From: Quercus robur
Taxonomy: Eukaryota > Streptophyta > Magnoliopsida > Fagales > Fagaceae
DNA: 64,000 nucleotides
Direction of reading: 5' to 3'
NCBI RefSeq assembly: GCF_932294415.1
Contig: NC_065537.1
Coordinates: 65,982,290-66,046,289, forward strand
Both the position numbers and the translations under genes were made by a program. Below are positions 33,868 through 45,640 of this stretch, one piece after another. Under the pieces are notes generated by a model. It did no database searches, was not told where the DNA came from, and was given only the letters and a program-made list of their open reading frames with translations. Positions within the stretch are counted from its first letter, which is position 1, and every line of letters starts with the position of its first letter.

Positions 33868-34221
33868 GTTGCCCCTTTGTTCAAAGGGTCGTCCAGGACA
33901 TCGTTGTGATTTTGGCCAAATTTCACTTTTTCGTACGCCACGTGTCGCGAAACTGTTGGTTGGCCAGTACTGTCGATCTCGTTTCCCAAAAGAATCGCCA
34001 CGTGTCTATCTCTAAGTGGCGAATGTCGTTTCGTTGACCCCGTTGCTGGGGCCTATAAATAGTACATTCTCTTTCATGCCCCTCACTTTTTTCCTCATTC
34101 TCTCTTCTGCCAATTCGTCCAAGATTCTCGTCTAGCTCTCGTCCTAGTTTCATCAGGTATTTCCTCTTTTCTTCCCCTTTTTTTTTTTAGGCTCTCATTT
34201 TAAGTCTTCTTCATTCCAAAC

Positions 34222-36452
34222 ATGTCTTCATCTTCTAGTTTAGAGAGAGAGATAGACGACTACCTGGACGGCTCTGAAAGTGAGGGTAGTACAGGTAGTT
34301 CGTCCTGTAGTGATTCCTCAGACGAGCATTACTCGTCTGGGGTTCCTGGCATTCCTTTAGAGGAATTTCAGGAACAACGACGTAGGGCAGCTTCTGGATC
34401 CAAGGCTAGTTCGTCCAGACAGCCATCTAGTCCTCCTCAAGACGAGGAAGAGGACGAAGAAGATGTAATCTATAGTTGTGCCCCAGAGGTAGCATCCACC
34501 TTAGACGGTGCTAAGTTAAAAACTCTTGTAGATAGATATCAAATCCCAAAAGAGCTTAATCCTCGTCTACCCAAGGTTGGAGAGTGGTGTTGTACCCCTT
34601 CCTCTGGTTTAGGGGTATATGCTTCTTATCTTTTAGCTGGTCTTAGGTTTCCCCTAAACTCTTTCTGCAGAGAACTCTTCCAAAGGTTGGGTATTGGGCC
34701 TAACCAGCTCAATCCCAATGGTTGGAGGACGATTGTAGCCATGCAAGTATTATGGCGTGAGGCATTGGAAGGGAACCGTCCAATTACAGTGGACGAGTTC
34801 CTTTACTGTTATAAGCCCTCAGAGATCAAAAAATCTGTTGGCTTTTACCAGTTCTCGTCCAGGGGTTCATATTACAGTTTAATAAAGGGTCGTAGTTCGT
34901 CTGACCGATTTTGGAAAAAAGAATATTTTATTATTTCTGGAAATTGGGCTGGGGACCCAGCTGATGTGGGTGATCCCCTCTTCCCACCTTTTACCAGCCC
35001 TCTAGGTCGCCTTCGTCCTGAGGGTATGTTTTTCTTTCTATTTTATTCTGTTTGTCTTCTTTGTTTTTTTTTTTAAAAATGTTATCTGTCACTCGTCTAA
35101 CTCTTTCTATTGGTGATACAGCTATTGTTCGTCCAAACTTGGATAAGTTCTCCTTGGATCGTATAGAAGCGGTTCGCACCTTTTCAGGAAGGACTTTCCA
35201 CGACTTAGTCACCCTCAGTCGTCTAGCAACTTGGGGACTTGGTCCAGTTCCTACTGCTGAGAACCTAAGTCACGAGGAGGTCACTCGTCGAAGTAAGTGT
35301 CGTCCATTACATTCTATTATCTCAGTTTCCTTTCTTTTTATTATTTTTTTAATCTTTCTGAGTAATTTTTCTCGTCACAGGGATAAGAACGATGAGGGAA
35401 AACAAAGAGAAAACAGTGGCTAGCGGGGACGAGGATGTTGCTGCCCCAACTCCCAAAGTGGCTTCCGTCCAGGCTGGGAAGAGGAAGTCCAAGCCAATCT
35501 CAAGCAATGTGGACCTGGACGACCTTCCCAGTCGTCGTGGCCACAAGAAGCAAAAGCCAAGTAAGACTTCCCTTCCCAAGGTTCCTAAGTTCGTACCACC
35601 AACAGTGAACTTGGACGAACCTGTGGACGTGGAGCCCGTCCAAATAGTCCATCCTGCCCAGTCTGATCCTCCCCCTGCTCCCAAAACTTCTCACAAGCCT
35701 AGCCCGTCTGAGTCCTCTGATCGTCCCTCTAATTTGGTTCTGGACGAGGGTTATGCATGGAGGACGTTCAAAGGGATCGTCACTGATCATGAAGTTAACG
35801 AATGTTACAACATGTCAGTGAAGGAGTTTGAGCGTTCTGGCATCCATGACCTTTTCAAGGTAAATTTCTTCCTCGTCCTTGTGTGTAAACATTTAATTTT
35901 GAATGAAATGTCTAACTCCTTTTCGTCCAAATGCAGGCCATGTCAAAGTTTTATACAGCGACTTGCCAGGCCAAGGAGCTTGCTACAGAGGCCAAGACAG
36001 CCAAGGATAAGGCTAAGGAGCTAAGCCATGAGGTCTTATCCAAGAAGGGGGAGGTCATTAGGTTGACCGAGGACTTTAATCGTCTGCTGGGAAGCGAGAC
36101 GAAGCTGAAGAACGATGTTGAGGAGCTCAAAGCTGACAACTTAGAGAAGGATACCCGCATCGTCCATCTAAAAGGACAAGTTGCAGAGCTTACCTCGTCC
36201 TTGGAGAAGGCACGTAAAGAAGCAATTGCTGCTTTTAAGAAGTCTGACGAGTATAAGAATCGTCTAGACAGTCATTATGCAGCTGGTTATGAAGACTTCC
36301 GTGCTGATGCCAAGGACGCATATCCTGACTTGGACTTCAACTCCTTCAAGCTTCCTCTTGCTACAGAGAGTTCCATGTTGCAGACGAGTTCCGAGGACGT
36401 CAATATCATGGACGATGCTAATACTGAAGTTACTCAGGACGAACCCAAGTGA
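34222..36452 (+). CDS. Antisense frame of the gypsy element (PF04195-type 'gypsy transposon' domain)
   Basis: Plus-strand coding region lying between the LTR and integrase, opposite to gag-pol. It begins MSSSSSLEREIDDYLDGSES, an acidic Ser-rich lead. The following block (about 34580-34990) contains YLLAGLRFPLN, PNGWR and WKKEYFI, which match the 'putative gypsy type transposon' domain of plant Tat-group elements. Later parts are basic (KRKSKP, RRGHKKQKP near 35480-35570) and a coiled-coil-like region rich in Lys and Glu (about 35940-36250). Plants are known to carry such antisense genes in Grande, RIRE2 and Retand, and introns are usual there, which fits T-rich, GT/AG-bounded gaps between its parts. 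The role is unknown. It is part of the element, not a host gene. Confidence 0.7.
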
Positions 36453-37029
36453 AATCTATTTCCTTAGAGAATTTATTTTTATTTGCTTTTTCATGGAAGT
36501 GCCCGTTGTTTTGGGCTTTTTACTTCTTTTTTCTTTTATTTTAAAGCTCATGCAAGTACAATCATCTCGTCCAGGATTGTGGACGAGTTTTATATACATA
36601 TTCAAAAACTAAAGGGGTTTTTTGGACGTTGGTCGTCCACCCTATGAATTTCATGAAAGAAATGAATACTTCTATTTTTACTTCCATTCTGTTTGAATAT
36701 ATATGTTTTCAGCTTTATGTATGAAATTTTTATTTTCATATCAGCAATGTGGTTCGTCCATCTAGGAATTCAGTTCACCTCGTCTTGGTCATGGGGGTGA
36801 ATTTTATTACATCACCAAGATAAAGTATGTTGATTCCTTTGGCTAGATTTTTCATCATTCCGAAATTATGGACGATCATTTTGTCGTCTTGGATGATTAG
36901 ACTTTTATCGTTTCTCGTCCAAGGTAATGGATTGTTAAGCTAATTTTGAAGTCTTGGCTCGTCTGCGCCTCGGACGAACATTTTTGGGAATTCATCTCGT
37001 CTTGGGGTCTAGACGAGTATGCCCTTTTC

Positions 37030-37290
37030 ATCTCGTCCCATGTTCTGGACGGATGAAACATGCTTTATTTTTTGCTTGGGTTTTATCTCGTCCTGTGTTC
37101 TGGACGGATGGACCTTGATTTGTATTTAGCTTGGGTTTCATCTCGTCCTATGTTCTGGACGGATGAAACTTGCTTTGTTTTTAGCTTGGGTTTCATCTTC
37201 GTCCTATGTTCTGGACGGATGAAACTTGCTTTGTTTTTCAGGTTAGGTTTCACCTCGTCCCATGTTCTGGACGGATGTACCTTTTCAACT
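37030..37290. repeat. Short tandem repeat inside the gypsy element, unit about 60 bp
   Basis: The block tctcgtcctatgttctggac followed by ggatgaaacttgctttgttt recurs about four to five times between the antisense frame and integrase. Each unit carries one tcgtcc and one ggacgg word. Confidence 0.8.
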
Positions 37291-37661
37291 TTCCTTTGGA
37301 GAAAGGTTTATGGACGATATATCCTTGCGTCCAAGGATTTCATTCGTCCATGCTTGCTTTCTTCTTGCGGATCAATCTGAATGAACATATAAGGATTCCA
37401 ATAATATATTTGAAAACAATATATATATATTTGAAAATCCAAACTTATGTAAACATTCGTCCACAGGCATGGCACATGCTTATTAGCTAGTGCCTTATTG
37501 AATTTAAAAATACAAACCAACTCGTCCATGAATAGCACAAGAGTGAAAACACTAATGTACTTTCTAGGGGATTATTAAAATACTTAAAAACACTTAACAG
37601 TAGTAAAACACTTCTTCTCGTCCGTACATCTCGTCCAAGGACACTGGTGAAGAGTCAGTAC

Positions 37662-39152
37662 TTATTGATGGTACTTCCTGAGGTGCTCAACATTCCAAGG
37701 GTGTTCCAGCTTCCGCCCATCCAAAGCTTCCAAATAGTAGGATCCTTGCCTTTTGCAGTTGATAACCCTATAAGGTCCTTCCCAATTTGGGCCAAGTTTC
37801 CCGTAAGCCGGGTTTCTTGTTGCCAAGGTAACCCTCTTCAAGACGAGATCTCCGATGTTGAAACGCCTAGGCTTTACCATAGCATCATATTGTCTTGCCA
37901 TGAGATTTTTGTACCTTGCTGTCCTTTGTTCTGCATCCATTCTGACCTCGTCCATAAGGTCAAGGTTAAGACGGAGCTGTTCCTCGTTTTCCTCAGTTTG
38001 GTACTTCCTGACCCTGTGGCTCGTCATGTGTACTTCTGCTGGTATAACTGCCTCGCTTCCGTAGGCTAGCTTAAAAGGAGTTTCTCCTGTTGGAGTTCTC
38101 GCTGTCGTTCTATAAGCCCATAAAACACCTGGTAATTCATCCGGCCATATCCCCTTTGCCCCTTCGAGCCGAGTCTTGATGATCTTCAGCAAGGATCGGT
38201 TCACTACTTCTGCCTGGCCATTGGCCTGTGGGTGGGAGGGTGAGGAGTAATGGTTCTTCATTCCAAGCTGTTCACAAAATTCCCTGAAGGGTGTGTTGTC
38301 AAACTGTCGTCCATTGTCAGACACTAGTACTCTAGGTACTCCGAATCTGCATACAATGTTCTTCCAGACGAAGTTCTTGACATTCTGCTGTGTAATTTTG
38401 GCTAAGGGTTCGGCTTCCACCCATTTTGTGAAGTAATCTATTCCCACCACCAGAAACTTCATTTGCCGAGTTCCAGTCGGAAAGGGCCCCAAAATATCTA
38501 GTCCCCATTGTGCGAAAGGCCAAGGGGCCATCATTGGCGTGAGATATTCTGCTGGCTGTCTGGGAATGTTGCTAAAGCGTTGACATTGATCACAGACTTT
38601 GACATATGCTTTAGCGTCAGCTTGGATGGTTGGCCAATAGAATCCACTTCGGATAACTTTATGGACGAGTGATCTGGCTCCCGAATGGTTCCCGCATGCT
38701 CCTTCGTGAACCTTTCTCAACATGTAATTTGCCTCGTCCGGAGCCAAACATCTTAAGAGAGGCTGGGAAAAACCTCTCTTATATAACACCTCGTCCATAA
38801 GCACATACCTGGCTGACTTGACCCTGAGCTTCCTAGCTTCGTCCTTCTCTTCTGGAAGCCTTCTGTCCTTTAAGTATGACACTATTGGGGTCATCCAATT
38901 TCCTTCTCCCTCTATCTGCATCAGTTCTAGAAGGTCTATGCTTGGCATGTAGTGTACATCATTCATTTCGTCCAAGGCCTCATTCGCAGATGCTTCCTTC
39001 GCCAGAGTATCTACCTCCACATTCTCTTCCCTTGGGATTTGAACAAAATCTGCTTTTTTGAACTTCTTCACAAGGCGTACTACCTTCCTTAGATATTTCT
39101 TCATTCTGTCTTCCTTGGCTTCACATGTCCCATTGATTTGGCCTATGACCAA
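37662..39152 (-). CDS. Gypsy integrase region
   Basis: In order on the minus strand: an HHCC zinc-binding region (HEGACGNHSGARS and CDQCQRF, near 38.6-38.7 kb), then the catalytic core with LDILGPFPTG, VSDNGRQFD and SHPQANGQAEVVNR (near 38.2-38.5 kb), then a GPYRVINC-type C-terminal domain near 37.7 kb. The N-terminal end is the tail of an RNase H domain. Part of the 33273-43544 element. Confidence 0.9.
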   Translation of the reverse strand: MVIGQINGTCEAKEDRMKKYLRKVVRLVKKFKKADFVQIPREENVEVDTLAKEASANEALDEMNDVHYMPSIDLLELMQIEGEGNWMTPIVSYLKDRRLPEEKDEARKLRVKSARYVLMDEVLYKRGFSQPLLRCLAPDEANYMLRKVHEGACGNHSGARSLVHKVIRSGFYWPTIQADAKAYVKVCDQCQRFSNIPRQPAEYLTPMMAPWPFAQWGLDILGPFPTGTRQMKFLVVGIDYFTKWVEAEPLAKITQQNVKNFVWKNIVCRFGVPRVLVSDNGRQFDNTPFREFCEQLGMKNHYSSPSHPQANGQAEVVNRSLLKIIKTRLEGAKGIWPDELPGVLWAYRTTARTPTGETPFKLAYGSEAVIPAEVHMTSHRVRKYQTEENEEQLRLNLDLMDEVRMDAEQRTARYKNLMARQYDAMVKPRRFNIGDLVLKRVTLATRNPAYGKLGPNWEGPYRVINCKRQGSYYLEALDGRKLEHPWNVEHLRKYHQ

Positions 39153-40900
39153 TTGAGAATCTCCCAGGACAAGTATTGAGTCTGTTCCACGGACTTGGCC
39201 AGTTCCAACCCCTTTAAAAGGGCTTCATACTCCGCTTCATTGTTAGTAGTCTGGTATTGCAGACGGGCCTTGTATTTCAATTTGTCCCCTTCTGGCGACT
39301 GCAAAACAACTCCTATTCCTCCAGCATATAATGTAGACGATCCATCAACATGGACGACCCATTTGTTGTACTCGCCTTCCCCCAGGTCTTCATAACATGG
39401 AGTGAACTTCGCAATGAAATCTGCCAAGGCTTGAGCCTTTATTGCACTTCTCGGTTGATACCGAATGTCGAATTCACTAAGTTCAACTGCCCACTGAACG
39501 AGTCGTCCTGCGGCTTCCAGCTTGTTCATTGCCTTCTTAAGCGGATGGTCCGTCATGACATTAATGACATGAGCTTGGAAGTAATGTCTTAACTTCCTAG
39601 AAGCCGTTATTAGTGCGAAAGCCAATTTCTCCATGAGCGGATATCTTCCCTCTGCTCCTCTGAGTGACCGGCTAGTGTAGTACACCGGCTTTTGTATTTT
39701 CCCTTCTTCTCTGATTAAAGCTGAACTTACGGCATGTGGGGACACCGCTAAGTATAGGTACAGTTCTTCTCCTTGCACGGATGGACTTAATAATGGGGCA
39801 GTTGTAAGATAATCTTTCAGGTCTTGGAAGGCCCTTTGGCATTCGTCCGTCCACTCAAATGCCTTCCTGAGGACTTTAAAGAAAGGTAAACACTTATCTG
39901 TGGCTTTCGAAACAAACCTGTTCAAAGCGGCAACTCGTCCTGTGAGGGATTGGACTTCCTTGATACTCTTCGGTGGCTCCATATTCAATATAGCCTGGAT
40001 CTTATCCGAATTTGCTTCAATTCCTCTTTGCGAGACCATGAACCCCAGAAACTTTCCCGACGACACTCCGAATGCACACTTGCTTGGGTTCAACTTCATC
40101 TTATATCGCCGAAGTGTTTCAAAGGTTTCCTGTAGGTCATCTAGATGGCTTCCCTCGTCTATGCTCTTCACAAGCATGTCGTCGACATAAACCTCCACAT
40201 TCCGTCCTATCTGTGGACGAAACATGTGATTCACTAACCTCTGATAAGTTGCCCCTGCGTTCTTCAAGCCGAAGGGCATTACTTTGTAGCAAAACAAGCC
40301 TTGGCTGGTAATGAAGGAAGTTTTCTCCTGATCAGCTTCATCCATCTTGATTTGATTATATCCTGAGAAGGCATCCATGAAACTCAGCAACTGATGGCCG
40401 GCAGTAGAGTCCACCAATTGATCAATGCGTGGTAAAGGATAACTATCCTTGGGACATGCTTTGTTCAAGTCCGTGAAGTCTACGCACATTCTCCATTTTC
40501 CATTAGCTTTCTTCACCATCACCACATTGGCTAACCAATCCGGGTAATAGACTTCCTTGATGAACTTTGCTGTGGTCAGTTTTTGAACCTCTTCCTTGAT
40601 TGCTTTGTCCCTCTTGGGAGCGAATACCCTCTTCTTCTGACGGATGGGCTTAAAAAAGGGGTATACATTCAACCGATGAGTGATCACACTTGAGTCGATT
40701 CCTGGCATGTCTTCATGACTCCATGCAAAAACGTCGATACTTTTTCTCAGGAACTGGATGAGGTCTTCTCTTGCCTTCTCCTTTATACATGTTCCAATTC
40801 TGGTAAATTTCTCTGGATCATCTTCTTGCAAAAGAACATCTTCCAACACTTCCGTGGGCTCTGCAATAACTCTTCTTTCCTCGATGCTCATTGTCTGCAC
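39153..40900 (-). CDS. Gypsy reverse transcriptase and RNase H region
   Basis: Minus-strand reverse transcriptase with KANGKWRMCVDFTDLNKACP, LLSFMDAFSGYNQI, MPFGLKNAGATYQR and the YVDDMLV catalytic box (near 40.2 kb). A connection domain follows (RSLRGAEGRYPL.EKLA), then an RNase H start (VVHVDGSS, NNEAEYEALL near 39.2-39.35 kb). Part of the 33273-43544 element. Confidence 0.9.
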
Positions 40901-42922
40901 CTATTCGTCCAAAGCCATCATGGCTAAGTAGCATTCTCTAGCTGCCAACTGATCTCCTTGTGCTTGTCCTATCCCGTACTCCGTAGGGAATTTGACTGAT
41001 AGATGGTAGGTCGAAGTTACCGCCTTCCAACTATTAAGAGTGGGTCTTCCAATAATGGCGTTGTATGAAGATGCACAATCTACCACAAGGAAATTGACTT
41101 CCTTGGTTATCTGTTGCGGGTATGACCCTACTACAACTGGTAATGTAATGGTACCCACAAGCTGCACCTTCATTCCTCCAAATCCTATCAGTGGCGAGCA
41201 TACTGGACGAAGTTGATCTCGTCCAAGCCTCATCTGTTGGAAGGCGGGGTAGTACAATATGTCTGCTGAACTTCCGTTGTCAACTAACACTCTCCTGGTT
41301 GTATAATATGCAATGAGCAGTGTAATGACGATCGCATCATCATGCGGGTGATGGATCCTCTCAGCATCTTCGTCGGTGAAGGAAATGGTTGGCTCGTCCA
41401 TTGGTCTCGTCCTTGGTGATCGTCCAGAGAGCTGGACGCTTTGTACCGCTTTGAGATACGTCTTCTTTGACTTGGAAGATTGCCCCGTCGAGTTCCCTCC
41501 AACGATAATCCTTATTTCTCCTAGTGGGGGCCGGGATGATCCCTCCATTTTGCCTTTCAGCTTCTCATCTGTACGATCCCTTCCAACAAAGTGCTTCAAC
41601 TTTCCTTGTCTGATAAGGTTCTCTATTTGCTGCTTTAGGTCATAACACTCATCCGTGTCATGCCCATGGTCCCTGTGAAAGCGACAATATTTGTTCTTAT
41701 TGCGCTTGTTGGGATCCCCTTTCATCTTCTCTGGCCATTTTAAAGTAGGATCGTCTTTGATTTGCATGAGCACCTGATTAAGTGGAGCATTCAGGGGCGT
41801 ATAGTTCTGGCTTCTTCCCAAGGGACCTATCTTCCTGCTATCTCGTTCCTTCCTATCTTCCGTCCGTCCCTTCTTTGGACGAGGGGCTTGTTCTGAGTGT
41901 CGAGCTGGGTGCGCTTCCATCCTTTCAGCTCTTTTCCTCTTCTTGGCTATGATTGCATCTTCTGCATTCATGAAGTTCTGAGCCGAATGGACGAGCTCGG
42001 CCATGGTTTGAGGCTCCTTCTCATATAGCTTGTGGATAAATAAATCCGAATTAATCCCGTTGTGAAAGGCTACCAGTAGAAGCTTGTCGTCCACCTCGTC
42101 CACACTAAGGGCTTCTCTGTTGAAGCGAGTGATGAATGACCGCAGGCTTTCGTTCTCCCCTTGTTCTATGGTCAGTAAGCTGGACGAAGAGCGCTTGTGC
42201 CTCTGTCCCCCGATAAAATTGTTAACAAACAATTTGCTTAACTCTTCGAAAGAACTTACGGAACTTGGGGGGATTTTACTGAACCAAACTCGTGCCGGGC
42301 CTTTAAGGGTAGTAGGGAAGGCTCGACACATGATTTCATCAGGGACCCCTTGAAGGTGCATTGTTATCTTGAATGTTGCAATGTGATCGAAGGGGTCACG
42401 CATCCCATCATACGAGTCCAGGGAAGGTAGTTTGAACTTTGATGGTAGAGGGTGGCCATTGATGGAAGCCGTAAAAGGAGAGTCAGTCCTGTGGACCAAA
42501 TCCTCTATAGGATTCGTTCTCCTCATGTTTTCCTTCATCTCCTCCATGACTTTCTTCATTTGGTCCATCTCCTCTTTCAAGTGTGGCACTGTCCGTGAAG
42601 TGGTGCCTCTAAACTGACTTCCAATCTCAGTATTCTGTGTGTCACCATGGCCTTGCGTCTGCCCTGCATGTTCCTCACGTGTCTGTCTCCTGTGAGTGAT
42701 CTCCATCCTTAACTCCTGGTTTTGGCGAGTCAATTCCGCCATTGCAGCCGCCATGGATTGCATATTCTGAACGGATGACGTCTGCATGACTGGTGCAGAT
42801 TGGCGATCACGCTGAGGATCACTTGAAGCGCCTCTGCTTCCCTGACGGCCAGGGCTAGTAGCCCTCGACCTGGTCCTGACCATCCTAACCCTTTTGTCGC
42901 GGAAAAGAAAGTCGCAAAACAA
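40901..42922 (-). CDS. Gypsy gag and protease region
   Basis: Minus-strand gag with an Arg/Ser-rich lead, a retrotransposon-gag domain (FPTTLKGPARVWFSKIPP ... SFITRFNREAL, near 42.1-42.3 kb) and a CCHC-like knuckle region (YCRFHRDHGHDTDEC near 41.65 kb). An aspartic protease follows with VLVDNGSSADIL (near 41.25 kb) and IGRPTLN. Part of the 33273-43544 element. Confidence 0.9.
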   Translation of the reverse strand: MFCDFLFRDKRVRMVRTRSRATSPGRQGSRGASSDPQRDRQSAPVMQTSSVQNMQSMAAAMAELTRQNQELRMEITHRRQTREEHAGQTQGHGDTQNTEIGSQFRGTTSRTVPHLKEEMDQMKKVMEEMKENMRRTNPIEDLVHRTDSPFTASINGHPLPSKFKLPSLDSYDGMRDPFDHIATFKITMHLQGVPDEIMCRAFPTTLKGPARVWFSKIPPSSVSSFEELSKLFVNNFIGGQRHKRSSSSLLTIEQGENESLRSFITRFNREALSVDEVDDKLLLVAFHNGINSDLFIHKLYEKEPQTMAELVHSAQNFMNAEDAIIAKKRKRAERMEAHPARHSEQAPRPKKGRTEDRKERDSRKIGPLGRSQNYTPLNAPLNQVLMQIKDDPTLKWPEKMKGDPNKRNKNKYCRFHRDHGHDTDECYDLKQQIENLIRQGKLKHFVGRDRTDEKLKGKMEGSSRPPLGEIRIIVGGNSTGQSSKSKKTYLKAVQSVQLSGRSPRTRPMDEPTISFTDEDAERIHHPHDDAIVITLLIAYYTTRRVLVDNGSSADILYYPAFQQMRLGRDQLRPVCSPLIGFGGMKVQLVGTITLPVVVGSYPQQITKEVNFLVVDCASSYNAIIGRPTLNSWKAVTSTYHLSVKFPTEYGIGQAQGDQLAARECYLAMMALDE

Positions 42923-42949
42923 CCTTCGCTTCCCACAGACAGCGCCAAC

Positions 42950-43544
42950 TGATAGTACTCTGAATCAGTAAGGTAGAATGGCCTGGCTTCGGTGGGCTGT
43001 TCAAGCGGTTGATGGCCTGCAAGGAAGAAAATGCGATCAAAGAGGAGACCGGAGAAGACCGGTCGAACCCCCTCCGATGGAGAAGTTAGATTTGTAGAGG
43101 AATAGGTTCCAAGTGTTTTGGAAATGTGTCTGAGAGAAAAAACCTCCCTTTGTCGGGTTCAGACCGGTCCCTTATATAGGGAGCCTGGGGCGGTTATTTG
43201 TCCAATAACCTCCCCAGGATTTGCGGAAGCCAACACATCCGGGGTTAACTGCCTCAACGGATATAAAAACTATAACCGCCGGTGGGAGTCAACTTATTCA
43301 AGTGTTGTGCTATCGTCCATCCGGTGTAGGACTGTTTGGTCGTCCAAGGATATCTGATGGCTGCTCATGGACGACCTTCATGGACGATCATATCATCCAT
43401 GGGAGACTTAATTTATAGAGTGGCGCTATTGTTTAATGGACGTTTCTCCTTCCTCTGGGTTGATTCTTGGATCAACCTGCGCTGTAAGCTCTGGACGAAA
43501 CCTTTGGACGAGCTGGAGATGGATTATTTTCCGCTTCTCTATCA
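42950..43544 (-). repeat. LTR (5' LTR in element orientation)
   Basis: 595 bp, same ends as the partner LTR at 33273-33867, with three differences between the two. Confidence 0.93.
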
Positions 43545-43549
43545 CTATT

Positions 43550-45490
43550 TTCATCGAAGTTTTACATGCATGCATCCACTCAAAGGTTCTCTGAGATTAA
43601 TCTTATGAAGCTACATTAGTTCATATGACTTTCTGAAAGCATTTCTATTTTCATGTTACCTGCTGTGGTCTCAATGGCAATAAATATTCATAATTCCCAG
43701 AGTAATTCTTACTATATTATAGGAGGTGGGGTTTGAATCACCAATATGAAACACCACAAAATATTAATGGACTGTCACTTCAACCCATATTTCTTACGGA
43801 TCTAAATTTGATGCTAGAAAATCAATTGACGAGATTGAAAATTAAAAATCTCTTTTAATTTTAGTCTTTAGATCAAAATATTTTTACCTCTCTACTTTTC
43901 AAATTTCTACATTAGATCTCACAATTCCATTATAATTGCATCATGAAATTAATTATTGATTGAGATATAAATCCAATTCCTACTAATATAATTATACCAT
44001 ACCACTGCCTAAAAAAAAAAATTATACCATGTGCGAAATTATATAGAGAACTGACTTGCTAGCTACAGGGCGGTGCTGATTTTTCTAGTCAACTTCGATT
44101 TGGAGGGTGGTTCTTTCTAAATTCTAATCAATCAGTGTATTGTATGTTTGCCTATCATAATTATTATAAGATAGTTATTTATTTATTTATATTTTTTAAT
44201 TTATTATCTAAAACTTCAAAGGTCATTGCGGTCACTGAGGACCATATCTCAGTCAATCAATTAGCAACTAGCTAGCAAGTGAAACATCTCACCATCTTCA
44301 CAAATGGCGTAGAACTAAGGGTAGTTTACATGGATCATAGGTTCTACATACTCTAAGTTATGCCTTTGTTTACAATTTTGTTTTGGTGATTACTTATTAA
44401 AATAAAAGAAATGCCAACTTGTAAATCTTGTTTTAATAAATTTACTAGTCTTGGTAAAGTAGAGCATAAATCTTTTGTCCTATACACGTTATATATCTTC
44501 TCTATACTTTGAATATTGCAATTGGACACCTGTTAGCACTATCAAATTGGTTGTTTTTATGCCCAACTAGACTATAAATGCTCTGTATATGCCCTAGTTA
44601 CCTAGGGCAAAGTCAACAACTAAAAGAGGATATATAGGAACCATGAAAAGAAAGAAGGAATTATCCTATATGTTCTACTTCAACTGCATTGGCTAATTAA
44701 GTTTTTTATTTTATTTATTTTATTTTATTTTTATTTTTTTAAAACAGGCAATAATTGTTAAAATATTTTGTGTAGATTGTTTACGTGAGAAGGGGTATGA
44801 ATTTGTGTTTTAAGACTGATTTCATCTTGAAAGTTTACAAAGTCTTTTGAAAATATAAAGTAACACAAACACTGACAAATAAAATCATTTTGAAAATTTA
44901 TGCACATATGTTTTCTAGAACACATTTTATCTTAGAAAATTTATGTACATTCTAGAACATGTCAGCGTGTGTGGTGTACTTGAACATGAGTGTGTGATTT
45001 AAAAAATATATATATATATATATATATATGGATACCAAACTCCTTTGACTAGCTATGACAATTATCAATTTATAGAAATGGTTTTTAACATGCCTCAAAG
45101 TTGCATTTTTGTTTTTTAGATAATTATCAATTTTCTTAATAATACGTGGTACCTTAAAATTTCACTAAATCCCATGATATGCATGGCATTGACTAGACTT
45201 TACGGAGTCTATGATAATTTAAGGTATGATGAAGGAGCGAGGAATATTTTGGCAACTATCATGCACAATACCAGCTCTCTTTCTTCTCTTCTTATTTTCC
45301 TCTTAGTGGAATTTCATATATACTAGCTCTTGGTTTCCCTTGAAATAGCATTATCATAATTGAATAAATGAAACTTCATTACCTTTTTCCAAGTCCCAAA
45401 CTTGATATGAACCAAAGTTGAAGATGAATTTATTAAATATAATTTTTTTTTTCAATGATAGATACTATAGGTTCATTAAAAAGACACCAA
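43550..45490. other. AT-rich intergenic DNA, no gene seen
   Basis: No coding sequence. (TA)n lies at about 45006-45028. A ttttatttattttattttat low-complexity run lies near 44705-44740. Confidence 0.55.
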
Positions 45491-45534
45491 TTTGATTCAA
45501 TGTAAGCATGATTTGATTTAAGTCTCTTATTAAA

Positions 45535-45640
45535 AATACATTTTGTCCTCTTAACACGTTAAATTAAATAGCTTAGTGAAAAGTTCAACACGCTAAATTA
45601 AATTAAATATCTCACTAGGACATCAATGAAAACTACAATG
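45535..45640. repeat. Stray unit of the ~100-bp repeat
   Basis: The words cacgttaaattaaatagctta, gtgaaaagttcaacacg, aaattaaatatctcactagg and acatcaatgaaaactacaa match the units at 32640-33200. Confidence 0.7.

Larger units (their letters stand above)
33273..43544 (-). mobile_element. Ty3/gypsy LTR retrotransposon, Tat-like, young, nearly whole (10.27 kb)
   Basis: Two 595-bp LTRs (33273-33867 and 42950-43544) differ at only three positions by my comparison (~0.5%), and the 5-bp duplication ctatt flanks the element (33268-33272, 43545-43549). Coding parts are on the minus strand in gypsy order: gag, protease, reverse transcriptase, RNase H, integrase. A primer-binding-like tggcgctgtctgtgg follows the LTR at about 42947-42933, and a purine tract (aaaggggcaac) precedes the other LTR near 33868-33878. 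An extra frame runs antisense to pol at 34.2-36.5 kb, as in the Tat lineage. The element looks nearly whole, with about one apparent break. Age, from LTR divergence and usual plant rates, is well under one to about one million years. It lies next to the 100-bp repeat array. Confidence 0.93.

Noticed and set aside
34222-36452. Plus-strand coding region as a host gene
   Set aside because: It lies between the LTRs of the gypsy element and its PF04195-like block is typical of Tat-group antisense genes, so it belongs to the element.
39195-42617. Several plus-strand frames of 60-96 codons opposite gag-pol
   Set aside because: Shadows of the minus-strand gypsy coding region with no independent motifs.
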